This document shows positions 22,401 through 34,734 of a stretch of DNA of 64,000 bases, in pieces (the stretch's first letter is position 1; each line of letters begins with the position of its first letter). The notes below the pieces were generated by a model. That model worked only from the letters and a program-made list of their open reading frames with translations. It had not been told where the DNA came from and searched no databases. The stretch lies in assembly GCA_003013855.2 (NCBI GenBank), contig ML058387.1, positions 2,914,001-2,978,000 of the forward strand, given 5' to 3'. Position numbers and translations under genes: made by a program. Origin of the DNA: Liriodendron chinense (lineage: Eukaryota; Streptophyta; Magnoliopsida; Magnoliales; Magnoliaceae).

Positions 22401-22849
22401 GTTTGTGTCCCAATTTTGGCATTTTTTTTGTCTCATTTGGGAGATCTAAGCCTTCCATGACATCCAACACTTCAACCTCTATAAAATCAAGTGGTCACTT
22501 GTCTAGATCATGGCACGGATCACGATAGAAATGGATGTTCAAGATGGCTTGTTCCTTTAGTGGACCATACCTCCTCATCCACTAATCAAATTTGGACAAA
22601 ATTTAGTCTAAGTGGGGTCTTTTAGTGTGTTCTTAAAGATTCTCTAGTTGGATTGGCATGTGCCTAGTCAGATACGGTTAGATGAGATCATGGCCATTTA
22701 ATCTTGTTTTTAATATATCTAATTTAATTCAGGTTAGATTGGGCTGAAAATTATTCTTTAGCCTAATGAATAAGCACTGAACATACCTTATGGTTTTAAA
22801 TGATCATATGATAAATAAATAAAGGAGATGTAGGCCATGAACATCAGCC
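22401..22849. other. No recognisable feature
   Basis: AT-rich non-coding DNA between the tandem repeat and a hAT-like element. Confidence 0.5.
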
Positions 22850-22857
22850 CATATACA

Positions 22858-23384
22858 TGGGCCTGGCAAAACTCCACATGACCCGCACAAAAAAAACCAA
22901 TGTTCGGGTCTAACCATATCGTGCCGGGTCATTAACGTACGGGTTGACCTGTTAACATAACGGGTCGGGTGAGTGTTTCACCCGCAAACCCGTTTAACCC
23001 ATTAACATAATGGTCTAGATCACCAAACCATGACCCACCTATGAACCTTGGTACTCCATCATATACAATATTGTAATGTATAGGTGATTCCTCCTCGTAT
23101 CATGAGTAAATCCTATTAGTTTCGGTGATAGAATGAGCCCACTAGGTGGACCACAGTTGTATGTTGGGTTAGACTGTCAATTGTCCTTATCAACGGTGTG
23201 GCCATCTGATGAGTAGATTGGCCTAACGGGTTAAACGGGTTAGGTTATGGGTAACCCGTTAAATTAACGAATGGGTTTCAATTTCTAGATTTCGACCCGT
23301 TAGTTAACAAGCCAGGTTTGGGTGAGCAAAATTTTGACATGACACGACACGAACACAGTTCAACATGACCCGTTGCTAGGCCTA
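22858..23384. mobile_element. Non-autonomous hAT-like element
   Basis: The ends TGGGCCTGGCAAAACTCC and CCCGTTGCTAGGCCTA are imperfect inverted repeats. Flanks CATATACA (22850-22857) and CATATCTA (23385-23392) match at 6 of 8 positions. The interior is full of GGGTTAACGGGT-type words on both strands. There is no transposase. Confidence 0.6.
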
Positions 23385-23392
23385 CATATCTA

Positions 23393-24199
23393 AGCCCAAT
23401 TTATGGGTTGCCTTGATTGCCATGTCATGCTTACTAGACATCGGAGTCATTCTTGAGATATCTAACACATATCTCACATGTGCATCCAATTGATCTTAAA
23501 TTCTCCTTACCTAAAATTTACCATTGGACTTTTAAAAAATAGTAAACATTAAAACTTATAAATTGAGTGATATTTTCTTTGTTAAAGTGTATAAGAAAAA
23601 ATATATTAAAATTTTATTAAATAGGGCATATATGCGTTAAATTTAGTAACATGGCAATATTGGTAGGTTTAGTCTTATACTCTATAAAAAAAAATAGAAA
23701 TTGAGACAATATAAGCAAATTGACAAATTATTAATTCTCGAACATTTGTGATTTATGTTTATCAAATAAGTTTTTGTGAAAAAAGTGCTTATTTTTAAAT
23801 ATCATGGACACTTTTTGCATATAAATTATTAAACAAAAATTTTAATACTTTTAAGTACTAAAATTTAGCACAAATTAATTTTCAAGCCTTATTTTTCAAT
23901 TTACCAAATGGCACCTAAGTTAATATATGAGCTAGTATCACCCGTTACACTCAGCGGGAGTTCTATCAAATAAACAATAGGCTCTAAATTTTGTATGTTC
24001 GAAAAGGTTTGGCAATCCCTCACACGTGCCTCTTCTTATCCACTTTCAGACGCGGGATATATGCTCCCTTGATTGAAAAGCACATGGAAATTTGGTACCT
24101 TGGATAAGATGGACGCCATTGTCAAAGATAAACAAGTGAAGGACGTAGGGTGATATCCACACCATGACTTAGTTAAATATGAGCAGTCTTGTCAAGGGC
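23393..24199. other. No gene recognised
   Basis: AT-rich; 23740-23930 looks like a decayed inverted-repeat element (ATCAAATAAGTTTTTGTG ... TTACCAAATGGCACC) but boundaries could not be fixed. Confidence 0.4.
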
Positions 24200-24630
24200 T
24201 CTACTAGGGCTGATGTGATGTATATGTTTTATCCATGCTATTTTGACATCATTTCATGGAATGAGCCTAAAAAGAGTCAGTTTCAAGGCTCAAATGAGCC
24301 ACACCATACGAAAGAGTGAGTGTTAAAAGCCTACCATTGTAAGCTTCTCATTAGCCACAAGTTTTAGATCAAGCTGATATATATGTTTTCCTTTCATTCA
24401 GGTTTATGTGAACTTATGAACAGGTTGGATGGCACAAATAAACATCATGGTGGGGCCTAGGAATTTTTCAACACTAGGAGTTCAATCCCCACTGGTGTGG
24501 TCCACTTGAGCCATCAATCCTCCTCTTTTTGGGCTGATCAGGCCCTGAGATGATCTGTCAAAATAGATGGACAGCGTGGATAAAACATATACATCACGGT
24601 GGGCCCCACAGAGATCCTGACCAGGACTGT
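24200..24630. mobile_element. Fold-back MITE
   Basis: The left arm starts near GGGCTGATGTGATGTATATG. The centre has GATCAAGCTGATATATATG and GAACAGGTTGGATGGCAC. The right arm ends CATATACATCACGGTGGGCC, CCACAGAGATC. Outer ends GCAGTCTTGTCAAGG and CCTGACCAGGACTGT are weakly complementary. Confidence 0.65.
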
Positions 24631-25644
24631 CCTTCTCTACCTAGGTCCTGGTCCACAAGTGAAAAGGAAAAGATAGAATCACAGTCCACTCACTAGACGG
24701 ACCATAGAAACATGATGAATGTGGACCGTTGGTTAAGTTTGTTTCAAATTGTCCAAGAAACTGGTTCTTGGTGTCCCACCTGTTTGCTAATCATGCCATG
24801 CATGGCTCAGATTTCTCACACGCGATGTTCACATGTGTGCAGCGTGAGGACCTAGGAAAATGGTAGATTTGATCTCATGTGATGGTGCAAATTTTTCAGT
24901 ATTTTATTCATTTGATATGGTTTTTATTCTTTCTCTGCAAGTTGGTCTCAAAGCAAAATAACAACAGAAAGCTCATCAGCATCTATTCTCCATAGGAACA
25001 TAGCCATCCCTATCTCATCCATTGTCTAGATTTTTCTTAATTTTTATTTTATTATTTTATTTTTATAGCATTTTATTATTTTATTTAATGCTGGGCTTTG
25101 AGGTGGTAGTCAGCTGTCATTAAGCCGTCCACTATGAAGAAAATATATATAAAAATGAGAAAGAAAATGATCATGTATAATTGCAGAGGGCACGTGGGAA
25201 GGCAGATGTATGATCTAAACCTTTCATTAAGAGAAACATACCCTTCTCATTCCGTCCAGTCGAAATCTCATCGATTGGGAGATCATAACCATCTTTTAAG
25301 TAACACCCAATATGGACGGTCAGGATTGTTTGAAGAGAAATGGGTCCGGTCATCGACTTGAGCCATCTGATATTTGAGACCCACCTTAGACTGCTTTTGA
25401 TTCTCCTTAATCATTTTGGTTGGGACGATGGGAGCCGATGGATCTATGGTCCGGAAACATACAATTATGACAGAATGGACAATGTTGAGATGGTTGGAAC
25501 CATCCACTCCGTCCAAGTCTCTCAGTATTTCATAAGCTAAGATGGTTGGGATGGATGAACGGTTCAGATCATTGATTGGACATTACATGCCATAAATACT
25601 TGTTGCACCATGGGTCTCCGGGCCCACTACTTACATATGATCCT
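24631..25644. other. No gene recognised
   Basis: Non-coding. Two overlapping open frames on opposite strands near 25130-25540 have no recognisable domain and look like chance. Confidence 0.45.
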
Positions 25645-25654
25645 TTTTCACACG

Positions 25655-26660
25655 AGAGCGGATTGCATGTGCCCGGGGCTGTGTAGGGCCATAGAGATGT
25701 CCTCACAAATCCACTCCATCCAGCTATTTTAAAAGATCTACAATAGGACAAGAATCTAAAAATCACCCATATCCAAAACTAATGTAAGCCATATCACACG
25801 AAAAAGATTCAGCCATATCCAAAACTCATGTAAGCCATATACAGATGTTTTGTATCAAGATGATATTTGTTCCTGCATCTTATCTGATTGGTAATAATTC
25901 CATGAACGGTTTCGATGGCATATAAACATCATGGTCAGCTTCAGAAAGGTTTCAACGGTGGGTGTTGTTGTTTCCATTATTTTTGGTATGGCCACTTGAG
26001 TTTTAGATCTGTCTGATTTTTAAGCGTCCTGGCCTATTTTTGTCTTTCAAAATAGATGGACGGTGTGGATTTGTCATGGACATCTCTGTGGACCCTACAC
26101 AGCTTCGGGTACAGAGATATCTCTATGGGGGGGCACATGTAGAACTATACAAGAGCAAGTTAGCTTGATTGGCTCCCTCGACTTGGTTAGAACTAGCTAA
26201 ATTCAAAGGCACATGTAGAGCTATGCATTAGCTGAGTTGCTTGATTGGCTTGCTTGACTTGGTTTGAACTAGCTTGATTCGGCTTGGTTTGAATTGAGTC
26301 AAGCCAAATCGAAGATTTTCGATATGAGGTTGAGCTGACCCTGGCTTAATTAAGCTTGACTCAAAACTCAGTTTCAATTTGATTTAACTCGACCCAACTA
26401 GTTAAAAGAGGGGGGATGGGGGGGTTTGTCGATGGGCCTTGGCTGCCTTTGGGCCTGGATTTTGTATTGTTTAAATTTTAGTTTTTTTAAAGCTTGAACT
26501 TAGCTTGAAAGTTTGATCGAACAGCCAAGCATGCTATTTCTACTTGAAGGCTGAGCCAAGCTAAGTCAAGCCAGGGTTGTCTCTGATCAAGTCAAGTTGA
26601 GCTACACCAGCTCAATTTAATTGAGCTTGGTGTACAGCTAGGCACATGCAATCGGCTTTC
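25655..26660. mobile_element. Fold-back / Mutator-like MITE with 10-bp duplication, split by a hAT
   Basis: The left end AGAGCGGATTGCATGTGCC and the right end GGCACATGCAATCGGCTTTC are inverted repeats. They are flanked by TTTTCACACG on both sides (25645-25654, 26661-26670), a perfect 10-bp match. The arms hold the common fold-back blocks. A hAT-like element (26140-26640) sits inside the right terminal repeat. The duplication length and AGCGGATT terminus point to a Mutator-like origin. Confidence 0.8.
26140..26640. mobile_element. Non-autonomous hAT-like element with perfect 8-bp duplication
   Basis: TAGAACTATACAAG at the left and CTTGGTGTACAGCTA at the right form the terminal repeats. GGCACATG flanks both sides (26132-26139 and 26641-26648). 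The first 76 bp, including the left duplication, are repeated in tandem (26132-26207 and 26208-26283). The interior is made of GCTTGACTTGG-type words. Confidence 0.8.
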
Positions 26661-26670
26661 TTTTCACACG

Positions 26671-28167
26671 CGCGCGCGGTCCTTATTCACCACAGCGTGC
26701 GAACAGCCAGCAGGTGCATGAAACCCCAGCAGTACTTCATCACGCCAGCCCTCCATTGTATCTGACCATACCCTAACCAACCTGGCCGGATCCTCCAACC
26801 CACAAGATTTTAGCGTTGAATGTGGACCACCTAAAATCTTGTGAAGGTGGCCGAAATCGAGCGGTTAGGATCATCCCAACAACTTGGTTTTTGGATATGG
26901 TCAGATCCATGTTGGGCCCACCTGATGAGCAGCTGAAAGAGACAGACAGAGACGTGACACTCTCGAATCATTTGCACATCGAAGCCGTTGTCAGAACAGC
27001 TGCCAACCATTGGCAATTTGGCAGCCTAGTACTCAAACCTTGAGAAATGGGCAAGTGTCTGTTTGGACACCATCCAAAATCCAAAGAAGTACGTGGACTG
27101 TTCATCTCACATTAGCATCGTCATGAACTGGACTTTTCAAATTCTAGTGGCTCCGTTTGGCTTACATGCATTTTGGAATCTTTTCTTATCTTCACCAACT
27201 TCATAACATCCAAACACATCGCGATAATTCATCTGGTTGGCACATCATACACGTAAATGCTCAGACATTGCATGGGCGTGTCGTCTTTTTGTGAGGAGGT
27301 ATGTGGGCTCCACGCAATGTATGCACGACATCCAATCCGTACATTAGATAAGTCACCTCATGTTGCTCCGTGGGCCCAAAAATCAGGCCGATCCAAAACT
27401 CCCGTGGACGACACTATAGGGAATAACTTGAGAGAGGACGCACACCATTGATTTGCTTGGGACCCACAGAGTTGTGTATATGAAATCCAGGCTATTCAGA
27501 CCATTCATCTGTCCTAGATGAAGGGTTGGATTAAAAAAAAATGGTTTTGCAACTCAGGTGGATTTGGGTCCAAATAAAGGGTGGACATCCTCACCCAATT
27601 ATTTCGATGTACTGTGGCCATCTGATTCACAAACGAATCATGTTATTCTTCATGCTGGGATAAGATGAGCTGACGTATCTGATGGATAGATCTGATTGGC
27701 ACGTACATGTGACTGTAGGTGAAAGTTCGCATGCATTAAACAATCATGACACATACATCGATGGTATGCCACTTTTTCGTAGATGCATGTATATTACAAC
27801 AGACCCATTAATAAGAACATAAATACATACATGGACTGTAGTATGTAATTAATATATATATTCAATAATAAGTGGACCCCATCATTGAATTTGCGTTTCA
27901 TGGTTGGGTGTACGTTATTTTCTATGGTGTGTCCCACTTTATGATTGGATGGTGCGACCCCACCGTTATTTATGATGGTACGAACGGATAATATCAAAAT
28001 GGAATGTGTGGAGATCATATATTCATATTGCTATAATTTGATTTGTGGACCATCTCCAAACAAATAGGTATGATTATTAGGCTGCCTAAAAAGAATTGAC
28101 AGGTCGTCTGAATTAGTTGCGGCTCATCCATGTTGACTCAGACTCATTCAAATCCATATGGTGGGAC
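26671..28167. other. No gene; small hairpin and weak fold-back remnant
   Basis: Non-coding. A 13-bp hairpin, CACAAGATTTTAG with CTAAAATCTTGTG, lies at 26801-26843. Around 27300-27540 there is a degraded copy of the GTGGGCCC fold-back type. No gene found. Confidence 0.4.
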
Positions 28168-28172
28168 ACCAA

Positions 28173-28500
28173 TGTTAAAGTCATTTAATATACATTGATA
28201 CGCCATCTTCTAACAGCTCGAGCTTTTAGAGAAAGTGATTAGGAAGGTCCTGTGCTCAAATTCTAGAAGTAGCAAATATGCCACTGGTAATATATTCTTC
28301 CATAGGGGGCTGTTTATGGTGTGAGTTGTGATTATCCCTCCACCTGGGTGTGAGCTATGGGTGTCCCTCCACCCTTGCCCAATATGTTTCCGCTCAGAGT
28401 TCTACCTCGCACATGTGGGGGGAGTGTTGAAGTCCCTCAATATACATTGATATGCCATCCTCTAACAGCTCGAGCTTTTAGAGAAAGTGGTTGTTTGACA
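28173..28500 (+). mobile_element. TRIM-type miniature LTR retrotransposon (76-bp LTR family)
   Basis: The 5' LTR (28173 to about 28243) and the 3' LTR (28425-28500) share CAATATACATTGATA-like and AACAGCTCGAGCTTTTAGAG. The 3' LTR starts TGTTGAAG and ends TTTGACA, and is preceded by a purine tract ATGTGGGGGGAG. The primer site is lost in a small deletion at the 5' LTR end. Flanks ACCAA (28168-28172) and ACCAT (28501-28505) are a near-perfect 5-bp duplication. It is non-coding, 328 bp in total. Confidence 0.75.
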
Positions 28501-28505
28501 ACCAT

Positions 28506-28810
28506 GAGTAAGGGTGCACCTGGGCGGGTTAGCTTAGGGTAAAGGGTCAACCCAAGTTGGACTTGGCCTCAAGAGGACCCAGCCAGCAACTAGAACGGAC
28601 CCAAATTCCAACTTCAGGTGCCTAACTTGAACCTGAGCTAAATTCCTTTATACTCGACTGCAACAAATATGAAGCTTAACTGAATTCCTCTATACTTACC
28701 CTAAACTATCTCGACCCAACTTAATCCGACCCAAATACGGATATTATTATTCCGACCTGAATTTTCAAAGTGGCCTCATTTTGAAGCAAGTTGCCCTAAA
28801 CTCTAAAGTT
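28506..28810. other. hAT-like fragment, unresolved
   Basis: Begins AAGGGTGCACCTGGGCGGG and continues in GACCCAACTTG-type words, like one end of the hAT family. No matching right end or duplication was found. Confidence 0.35.
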
Positions 28811-28867
28811 TATATTATGGGTGGCATATTTGCTACTTTCAAGATTCGAACACGGGACATTACTTTT

Positions 28868-28952
28868 CTGATACCATGTTGAACAACCACTTGACCTAAA
28901 AGCACCCGCAGTTAGAGGATGGCGTATCAATGTATATCAAGGGACTCCAACA
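28868..28952 (-). mobile_element. TRIM 5' LTR plus primer-binding site (truncated copy)
   Basis: On the minus strand a 76-bp LTR (28952 to 28877) begins TGTTGGAGTCCC and ends GTTCAACA. It is followed directly by TGGTATCAG, the tRNA-Met primer site, and an internal GTAGCAAATATGCC block shared with the 28173 copy. The 3' LTR is missing. Confidence 0.75.
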
Positions 28953-29636
28953 CTCCTTGGCTTGATTAAGTCATAACTGCGTTAGACCGAGTACAATCGT
29001 CCAACCTCACTCCATTTGCAAATAGCCCCAATGTTGCGTTCGCTGAACACATTTCCGGGCGTTTTAAGAGGTCATTTGGTGATGTGGATTCAGATGTATT
29101 TAAGTGTATTTGAGGATAAAGGGTGTGCTTGGGAGGTTGGATTTGGAGGTGTTTCGAATCAAAGGTACTCTGAATCCTCCAATTCTAGTGATTTTGAAAA
29201 CATAGTTTTAAGCTGAGATTAAGAAAGGAGAAGGGAAAAAGAGATCTCAGGGCTAAGAGTATTGGATATGATGATGCATAAGATCCCCGGAGGATACGCA
29301 CGTTATCCTTGCGCATTGAGTTTATGGAAATGGGGCCCATTGATCACCCGTCGAACCGTCTATTCGAATAAGATGTGGTCCATCTGGTAGAAGTGAATAA
29401 GGTAGAGCCATCTTTCCCTGGTACACTTGGCATGGTGACCTATCAATAGGGACCATACACTTGGCATTGATATCAGATGGTTCAAGGTGCACCTAGATCT
29501 ATTGATCCTGACCATTTATGATGGGCAGCACACCATCATATGAGTTTTGCTCTGATTATAAAATTATTAGGCTCACTTTTATTACCCACCTGAAGCTTAG
29601 AAAGGTCTCATTCTTACCAAAAGCATATATTTAACA

Positions 29637-29676
<40 letters not shown>

Positions 29677-30216
29677 TATTTTTTAATATTAATATTAGTT
29701 TACTTAATTATAATTATATAAATATATTACAGAATTTTTCTTTATCCAAAATAAAGGTAGCCAAACACAATTTTGCTAGATGGAAGATTCCAATTACTTG
29801 CATTCGGTGTAATTATGATTTGGATTCCAATGCTTTTCAAAATAGAAGCTGCCGTACAAGCCATAAAACTCATTCAGATTGTTGATCCCAGCCATTGAGA
29901 TCGATTTTGACATTCAAACTAGGGGTTGAGTTGAAAACCAGTCAATGGTTCAGATTTTCAATTGAAAAAAGTTGCAGACGAAGACGTCCAACCATCTTGA
30001 TTTCAGGGTCATGGTCTGTTCATGATGGTGTCGCCATATGAACTATTTGAACATACACCCCATTTATTTGAATGAATGACAACTCATATCCAACTCATAT
30101 CCACTAGGCTCCAACTAGAATAAACCATTATCCATTGTATGGCCCACCAGACGGATGGATGATGAATTAATCTGTTCTGACGTGTACTGTGGCTGTGAGT
30201 CACGATCAAAGTGGCT
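28953..30216. other. No gene; (CA)n microsatellite
   Basis: Non-coding. A (CA)n tract of about 32 bp lies at 29638-29669, followed by an AT-rich stretch. No gene or element boundaries could be fixed. Confidence 0.45.
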
Positions 30217-30225
30217 ATCATAGAG

Positions 30226-31682
30226 GAGAAGAATTTTGCTACACCCACGGATTGCGTACGCCGCATACGCGGTAATCTCAGCCGTGGGTGTCTTCTAAAT
30301 CTGGAGGAGTGTAGATTTAGTAAAGAGCGAGTCTCCCTCCTCTCCTCCCTCTTCCCCGAGAATCTCTCCCAACGGGAGAGAGATTTGAGCTTGGAGATGC
30401 GCAAACCTTTCCGCAGCTTGGAACTTTGGCGGGTCCCACGGTTGATGACTTTGATAAATTCATCCCGTCCAACCGTTTTGTGGGCTCATATTAGGAAGTG
30501 AGACGAAAAATGAGCCTCATCCAATAAGCAAGTGGACCGCACTAATGATAAAGGTGGGTAGGGAAACTCCTACCGTTAAAACATTTCTAGGTCCATGGTG
30601 ATGTCTATATGCCATCCATACCGTTCATAATGTCATTCCTATTTGGATGAACTGAAATGGATGGTCAGCTTTAAAATGGATGGTCAACATAGACCGAGTT
30701 ATTGTCTTGCGGGCTCTGAGGGGCCACTGTAATGTATGGGTTTTATCCAGATTATCCAAACATTTTCCCGTATCAAATGATACAATCCCAAACATTTTCC
30801 CATATCAAATGATACAATCCCAAAAATCAGAAAGATCCAAGGCTCAAGTGGACCACATAGTGAGGATCAAACGCCTATTGGGGGACACAAGGGGCCACAC
30901 TAGTTGTGGATCAAGCTAATATTTGTATTTTGACTTTTTTTTCCCTTTATCCAGGTCTATGTGACCTTATGAGGAAGTTGGATGGCAATTAACCATCTCA
31001 GTGGGCCATAATTGGGTTTGAACCGTGGGTGTCATTAACACAATGGCCCATGAGATTCCCTGCCCGTTCTTATCCAAGGAAGAGTAGGGGTAGTACCCGA
31101 TCCACAGATTTGCATCCAAACACACCCTAAAATACATCTCCTCAGGTTTGGCATTTTATGGTCCATCCATCAAGATTAGAAAACTTGCATTGGGAAGATT
31201 GACAAAGTAAACCATCTCGGTCTATGTTGACCATCCATTTTAAAGCTGACCATTCATTTCAGTTCATCCAAATAGGAATGACATTATGAACGGTATGGAT
31301 GGCATATAGACATCACCATGGACCTAGAAATGTTTTAACGGTAGGAGTTTTCCTACCCACCTTTACCATTAGTGCGGCCCACTTGCTTATTGGATGAGGC
31401 TCATTTTTCGTCTCACCTCCTAATATGAGCCCACAAAACGGTTGGACGAGGTGGATTTATCAAAGTCATCAACCGTGGGACCCACCTAAGTTCCAAGCGG
31501 CGAAAGGATTTGCACATCTCCAAGCTCAAATCTCTCTTCAGTTAGGAGAGATTCTCGAGAAGAGGGAGTGGAGAGGAGGGAGACTCGCTCTTTACGAAAT
31601 CTACACTCCTCCAGATTCTGAAGACACCCACAGCTGAGATTACCGCGTATGCGCAATCCGTGGGTGTAGCAAAATTCTTCTC
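30226..31682. mobile_element. Long-terminal-inverted-repeat element with perfect 9-bp duplication (Mutator-like)
   Basis: Two arms of about 480 bp (30226-30705 and about 31209-31682) are inverted copies, from GAGAAGAATTTTGCTACACC inward to GTCAACATAGACCGAG. ATCATAGAG flanks both sides (30217-30225 and 31683-31691). Long arms plus a 9-bp duplication are the hallmark of Mutator-like elements. The ~500-bp centre is non-coding, includes a 32-bp tandem duplication (30756-30819) and fold-back-type blocks, and has no transposase. Confidence 0.9.
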
Positions 31683-31691
31683 ATCATAGAG

Positions 31692-31692
31692 C

Positions 31693-31718
<26 letters not shown>
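31692..31718. repeat. (CT)n microsatellite
   Basis: About 13 CT units immediately after the 9-bp target duplication. Confidence 0.9.
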
Positions 31719-31723
<5 letters not shown>

Positions 31724-32089
31724 GGCAGAGAATGATGAATGATACGCAGGCACTTCAAAATTACTCACAAATCGCATGCATGCCATACAAGTAGTTCAAA
31801 TAAGACCGTCCAAATTTTGGATACCAGTCGACTTAATTAGGCATAATCACTATCAGCTTGGTGGACATTTATTGGACGGTGAAAAATGAAAACCATGAAA
31901 TTATCTTATTTCAACAAACAAGTGACCGCATCAGAGGTTAGGTTGTTCAACCAATCTGATTTTTGTACTGAAACTTAACGACAATGGGTTTCATAATTTA
32001 ATCATTTTAATTTGACCTAATATATGCAAAATGTCCCCATTCTAAAAGCACGAGTATCAAGCATTATATGCAACTAGAGTATCAAATAA
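31719..32089. mobile_element. MITE with GATACTCTGGC termini
   Basis: The left end ACTTTGGCAGAG ... GATACGCAGGCACT is slightly deleted. The right end is GAGTATCAAGC ... CTAGAGTATCAAAT. Interior TTGGTGGACATTTATTGGAC is shared with the 19716-20098 copy. Confidence 0.65.
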
Positions 32090-34734
32090 TTCTCATTCAT
32101 AAAACAAAAGTATATCATAGATTACTAGCTAGGAGCCCATGGGACCATCAACCTGGCTGGATGTTCAGATGATTAATGGGATATTCCATCAGGTGGGATT
32201 CATTGTAGATGGGCCAAGTTTCCGAAAGTAGACGATTGTAAAGCAACTGTGGCCCACCTAATAAAACTCTACCAATACTCCAATCTAAACCTAACTTTGA
32301 GACAAAGTCAGTTTGCACCGTCCGTTTGGCATATGCCCTTTTCAAAGTAACCAATCAGCCAACCAACGTTTTTGGCATTTTTACCTCTTGAACGTAGGCA
32401 TCTGTTTCGCTTTCCCCTTTCCCCTTTCCCCCTGTCTATTTGTGGCTAACCTTTAAGAGTATTGGGATTTTCCTGAGACTTTTGGGAGATGGCCCACCCA
32501 ATTGGGGCTCATCAGATGAACGGTCCGAAATTAGCAGCTTAGCATAGACTAGTGGGGCCAACGATGTAAGTTTTCTATATAGTAGGCCCAACTGATCAAT
32601 GGCCTAGATTCAATACAGATGTCAGAAGTATGTGTGGATTGACAGTAGACCCCACTATAATTATGATCGTGTGGAGAACAATGAGGAGAGGTGTGTCTAA
32701 CTATCTTATAACAGTGTTATAGTTGGACATGGACTCTATCTAGCTAAATTTGTATAGAACATAGGGGTAACAATGTTGTGATGGATTTCAAACACTGTAA
32801 TACTCACCTACGAATTCCTATAAAAGGAATTATGGGTCCACAATTCAGAATACATATAAAAAGTCATATTCTCATCTTCAGGTTTTCTCTACAGACCTTC
32901 CAGGTATGAAAGATCCAAAATAGAAAGACATATGGCCCAATTAGGTACATCAGATATTTAGATTATCCGATCGCCATACTCAACGTACTGCATGGTCCTA
33001 TTCAATTCCACATATCATAGATGTGTTTCATCACACTCGTGATGGATTTTACTTGAAAATTTTCATTTTGAGGACAATTCAAGCCTTTCTATTTATAATC
33101 TACAAATAGAAGTACAATAAATGGCTTACATTTAACAGTATAAGGACTTAGGATTGGTGGCTAGGATCACCCATTCTGAGAGAGTGGTGGAGCATAGTCC
33201 ATTCTAGGTGAACGTGAGAAACCAATGGTCCAGATTACTCACCCCACTTGTCAAAACAGAGAAAATGAGTTATACTTTGCAGGGTATCTTCTTGATGTAT
33301 ATGCATAAGGATATTGTTAGGTTTTTACATGGGATCTATAGTGGGGGCACTCATGTGCTCAATCAATCTAGTCCTAGGGTTATATCTAACTTAATGATCA
33401 TGTGAAGTTCATCTAATAGAAATCTTATAATCTGTGCACCTCTACTTGCAATTTGGATGGCCATACCATAGATGGGTTGATGCAAGGAAGGGCGTTGAAA
33501 GGGAAGAGGAAAAAAACTTTCTTCTATATGATACTAACACAATTCTAATTAAGAGTTCGTTTTCCTGCGAAATGAAGCAATGCGACCCGCTTATGTAGGT
33601 TGGTTGGCCCCAGATGGCCCATTGCAGTCAAAAGTCATGGGTCATGAATCCCGTAATTCATTCTCATCAAAAGTTATGGCCGATTTATAGTTTGCGCTTC
33701 GAACAACAATGTTTCTCAATTCAGAATAAATTTATTCGATCTAGGCGCGCTTGGATTCCATTTACATCATGCCTCATGTAGGACTGGGCCAAATCTAACA
33801 GACTACATCCACTTCCATTCAGGCTTCTTTTGATCCATCCATGCCATGAATAGGTCAACTCCCACTCTACATCGTGCGCATTATAAAAAAATACATTCCT
33901 ATTTGAAATCATAATTAGCGTGCAAAAAGCAATGACAAGCAATATGGACATCCGCCTCCTTTCAATCATAGATGCCTGCCAATCTACACAGTGGGCCACA
34001 CATGCTGTATACTTCCTATAAATTCTTGACCTACCAATTTGGTATATATGGGTAAATGTGTTTGTGCTGATTCTAAAATTTTATTTTCTTACGTAAAATG
34101 TGCTAGAAATAGAAAACATACATGGACTTGGCTCTACATAATAATTCAAAGAGGTTGTTAGGATGTATAACAATGCGTTGCAACAAGACACATGGAGTCT
34201 ATCTAGCCTTTGAATTTGGGATCTTTTCAGTGATCCAAACCATTTATGTGATAAGGCTCCCCTTAGATGTCAGGTGCGCAAAAAAACTCCTGCTATTAAA
34301 TTTTCAACTCTTTCGATCACACAAAGGCTGTGGCGACCGTCCAAGTTCAAAGCAAAAGAGCTAAGCTGTGATAGGGTTGAAATAATAAACAGGTGGGATC
34401 ATTGGAAAGTTCCAGTACTGACATATTTCTACCTCCACTAATTTAGCTCATTTAGGAGTCTTTTGGTATATCTGCAAATAAGAGCTTATTTGCTTATTCT
34501 AAAAAAAATAAGCACGAAGGCTGTTTGGTAAAACTCTAATTTTAGAGTTTATTCTTTTAAAAACTAGCTAAAAGCTCTTAAATAATAAGAGACTGGTAGG
34601 CCACTTTTTCTTTTAGAGGTTATTTGGCCTAAGCTGAATAGATATTTTTGGTTAATTTTTGAACAAGTTTGTCCTTAAACATTTTAAGTAATTCCCATCT
34701 TACACGATCTCTCCTCTTTACAATCTCTCTACAG
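32090..34734. other. No gene; possible degraded LTR near 32.7-33.1 kb
   Basis: Non-coding. A TATA-like CCTATAAAAGGAATTATGGG near 32818-32837 followed by leader-like sequence hints at an old LTR. No ends, primer site or duplication could be found. The rest is AT-rich DNA without recognisable features. Confidence 0.3.

Noticed and set aside
32640..33130. Possible old LTR with TATA-like CCTATAAAAGG
   Set aside because: No terminal TG/CA pair, primer site, duplication or second copy in the window.
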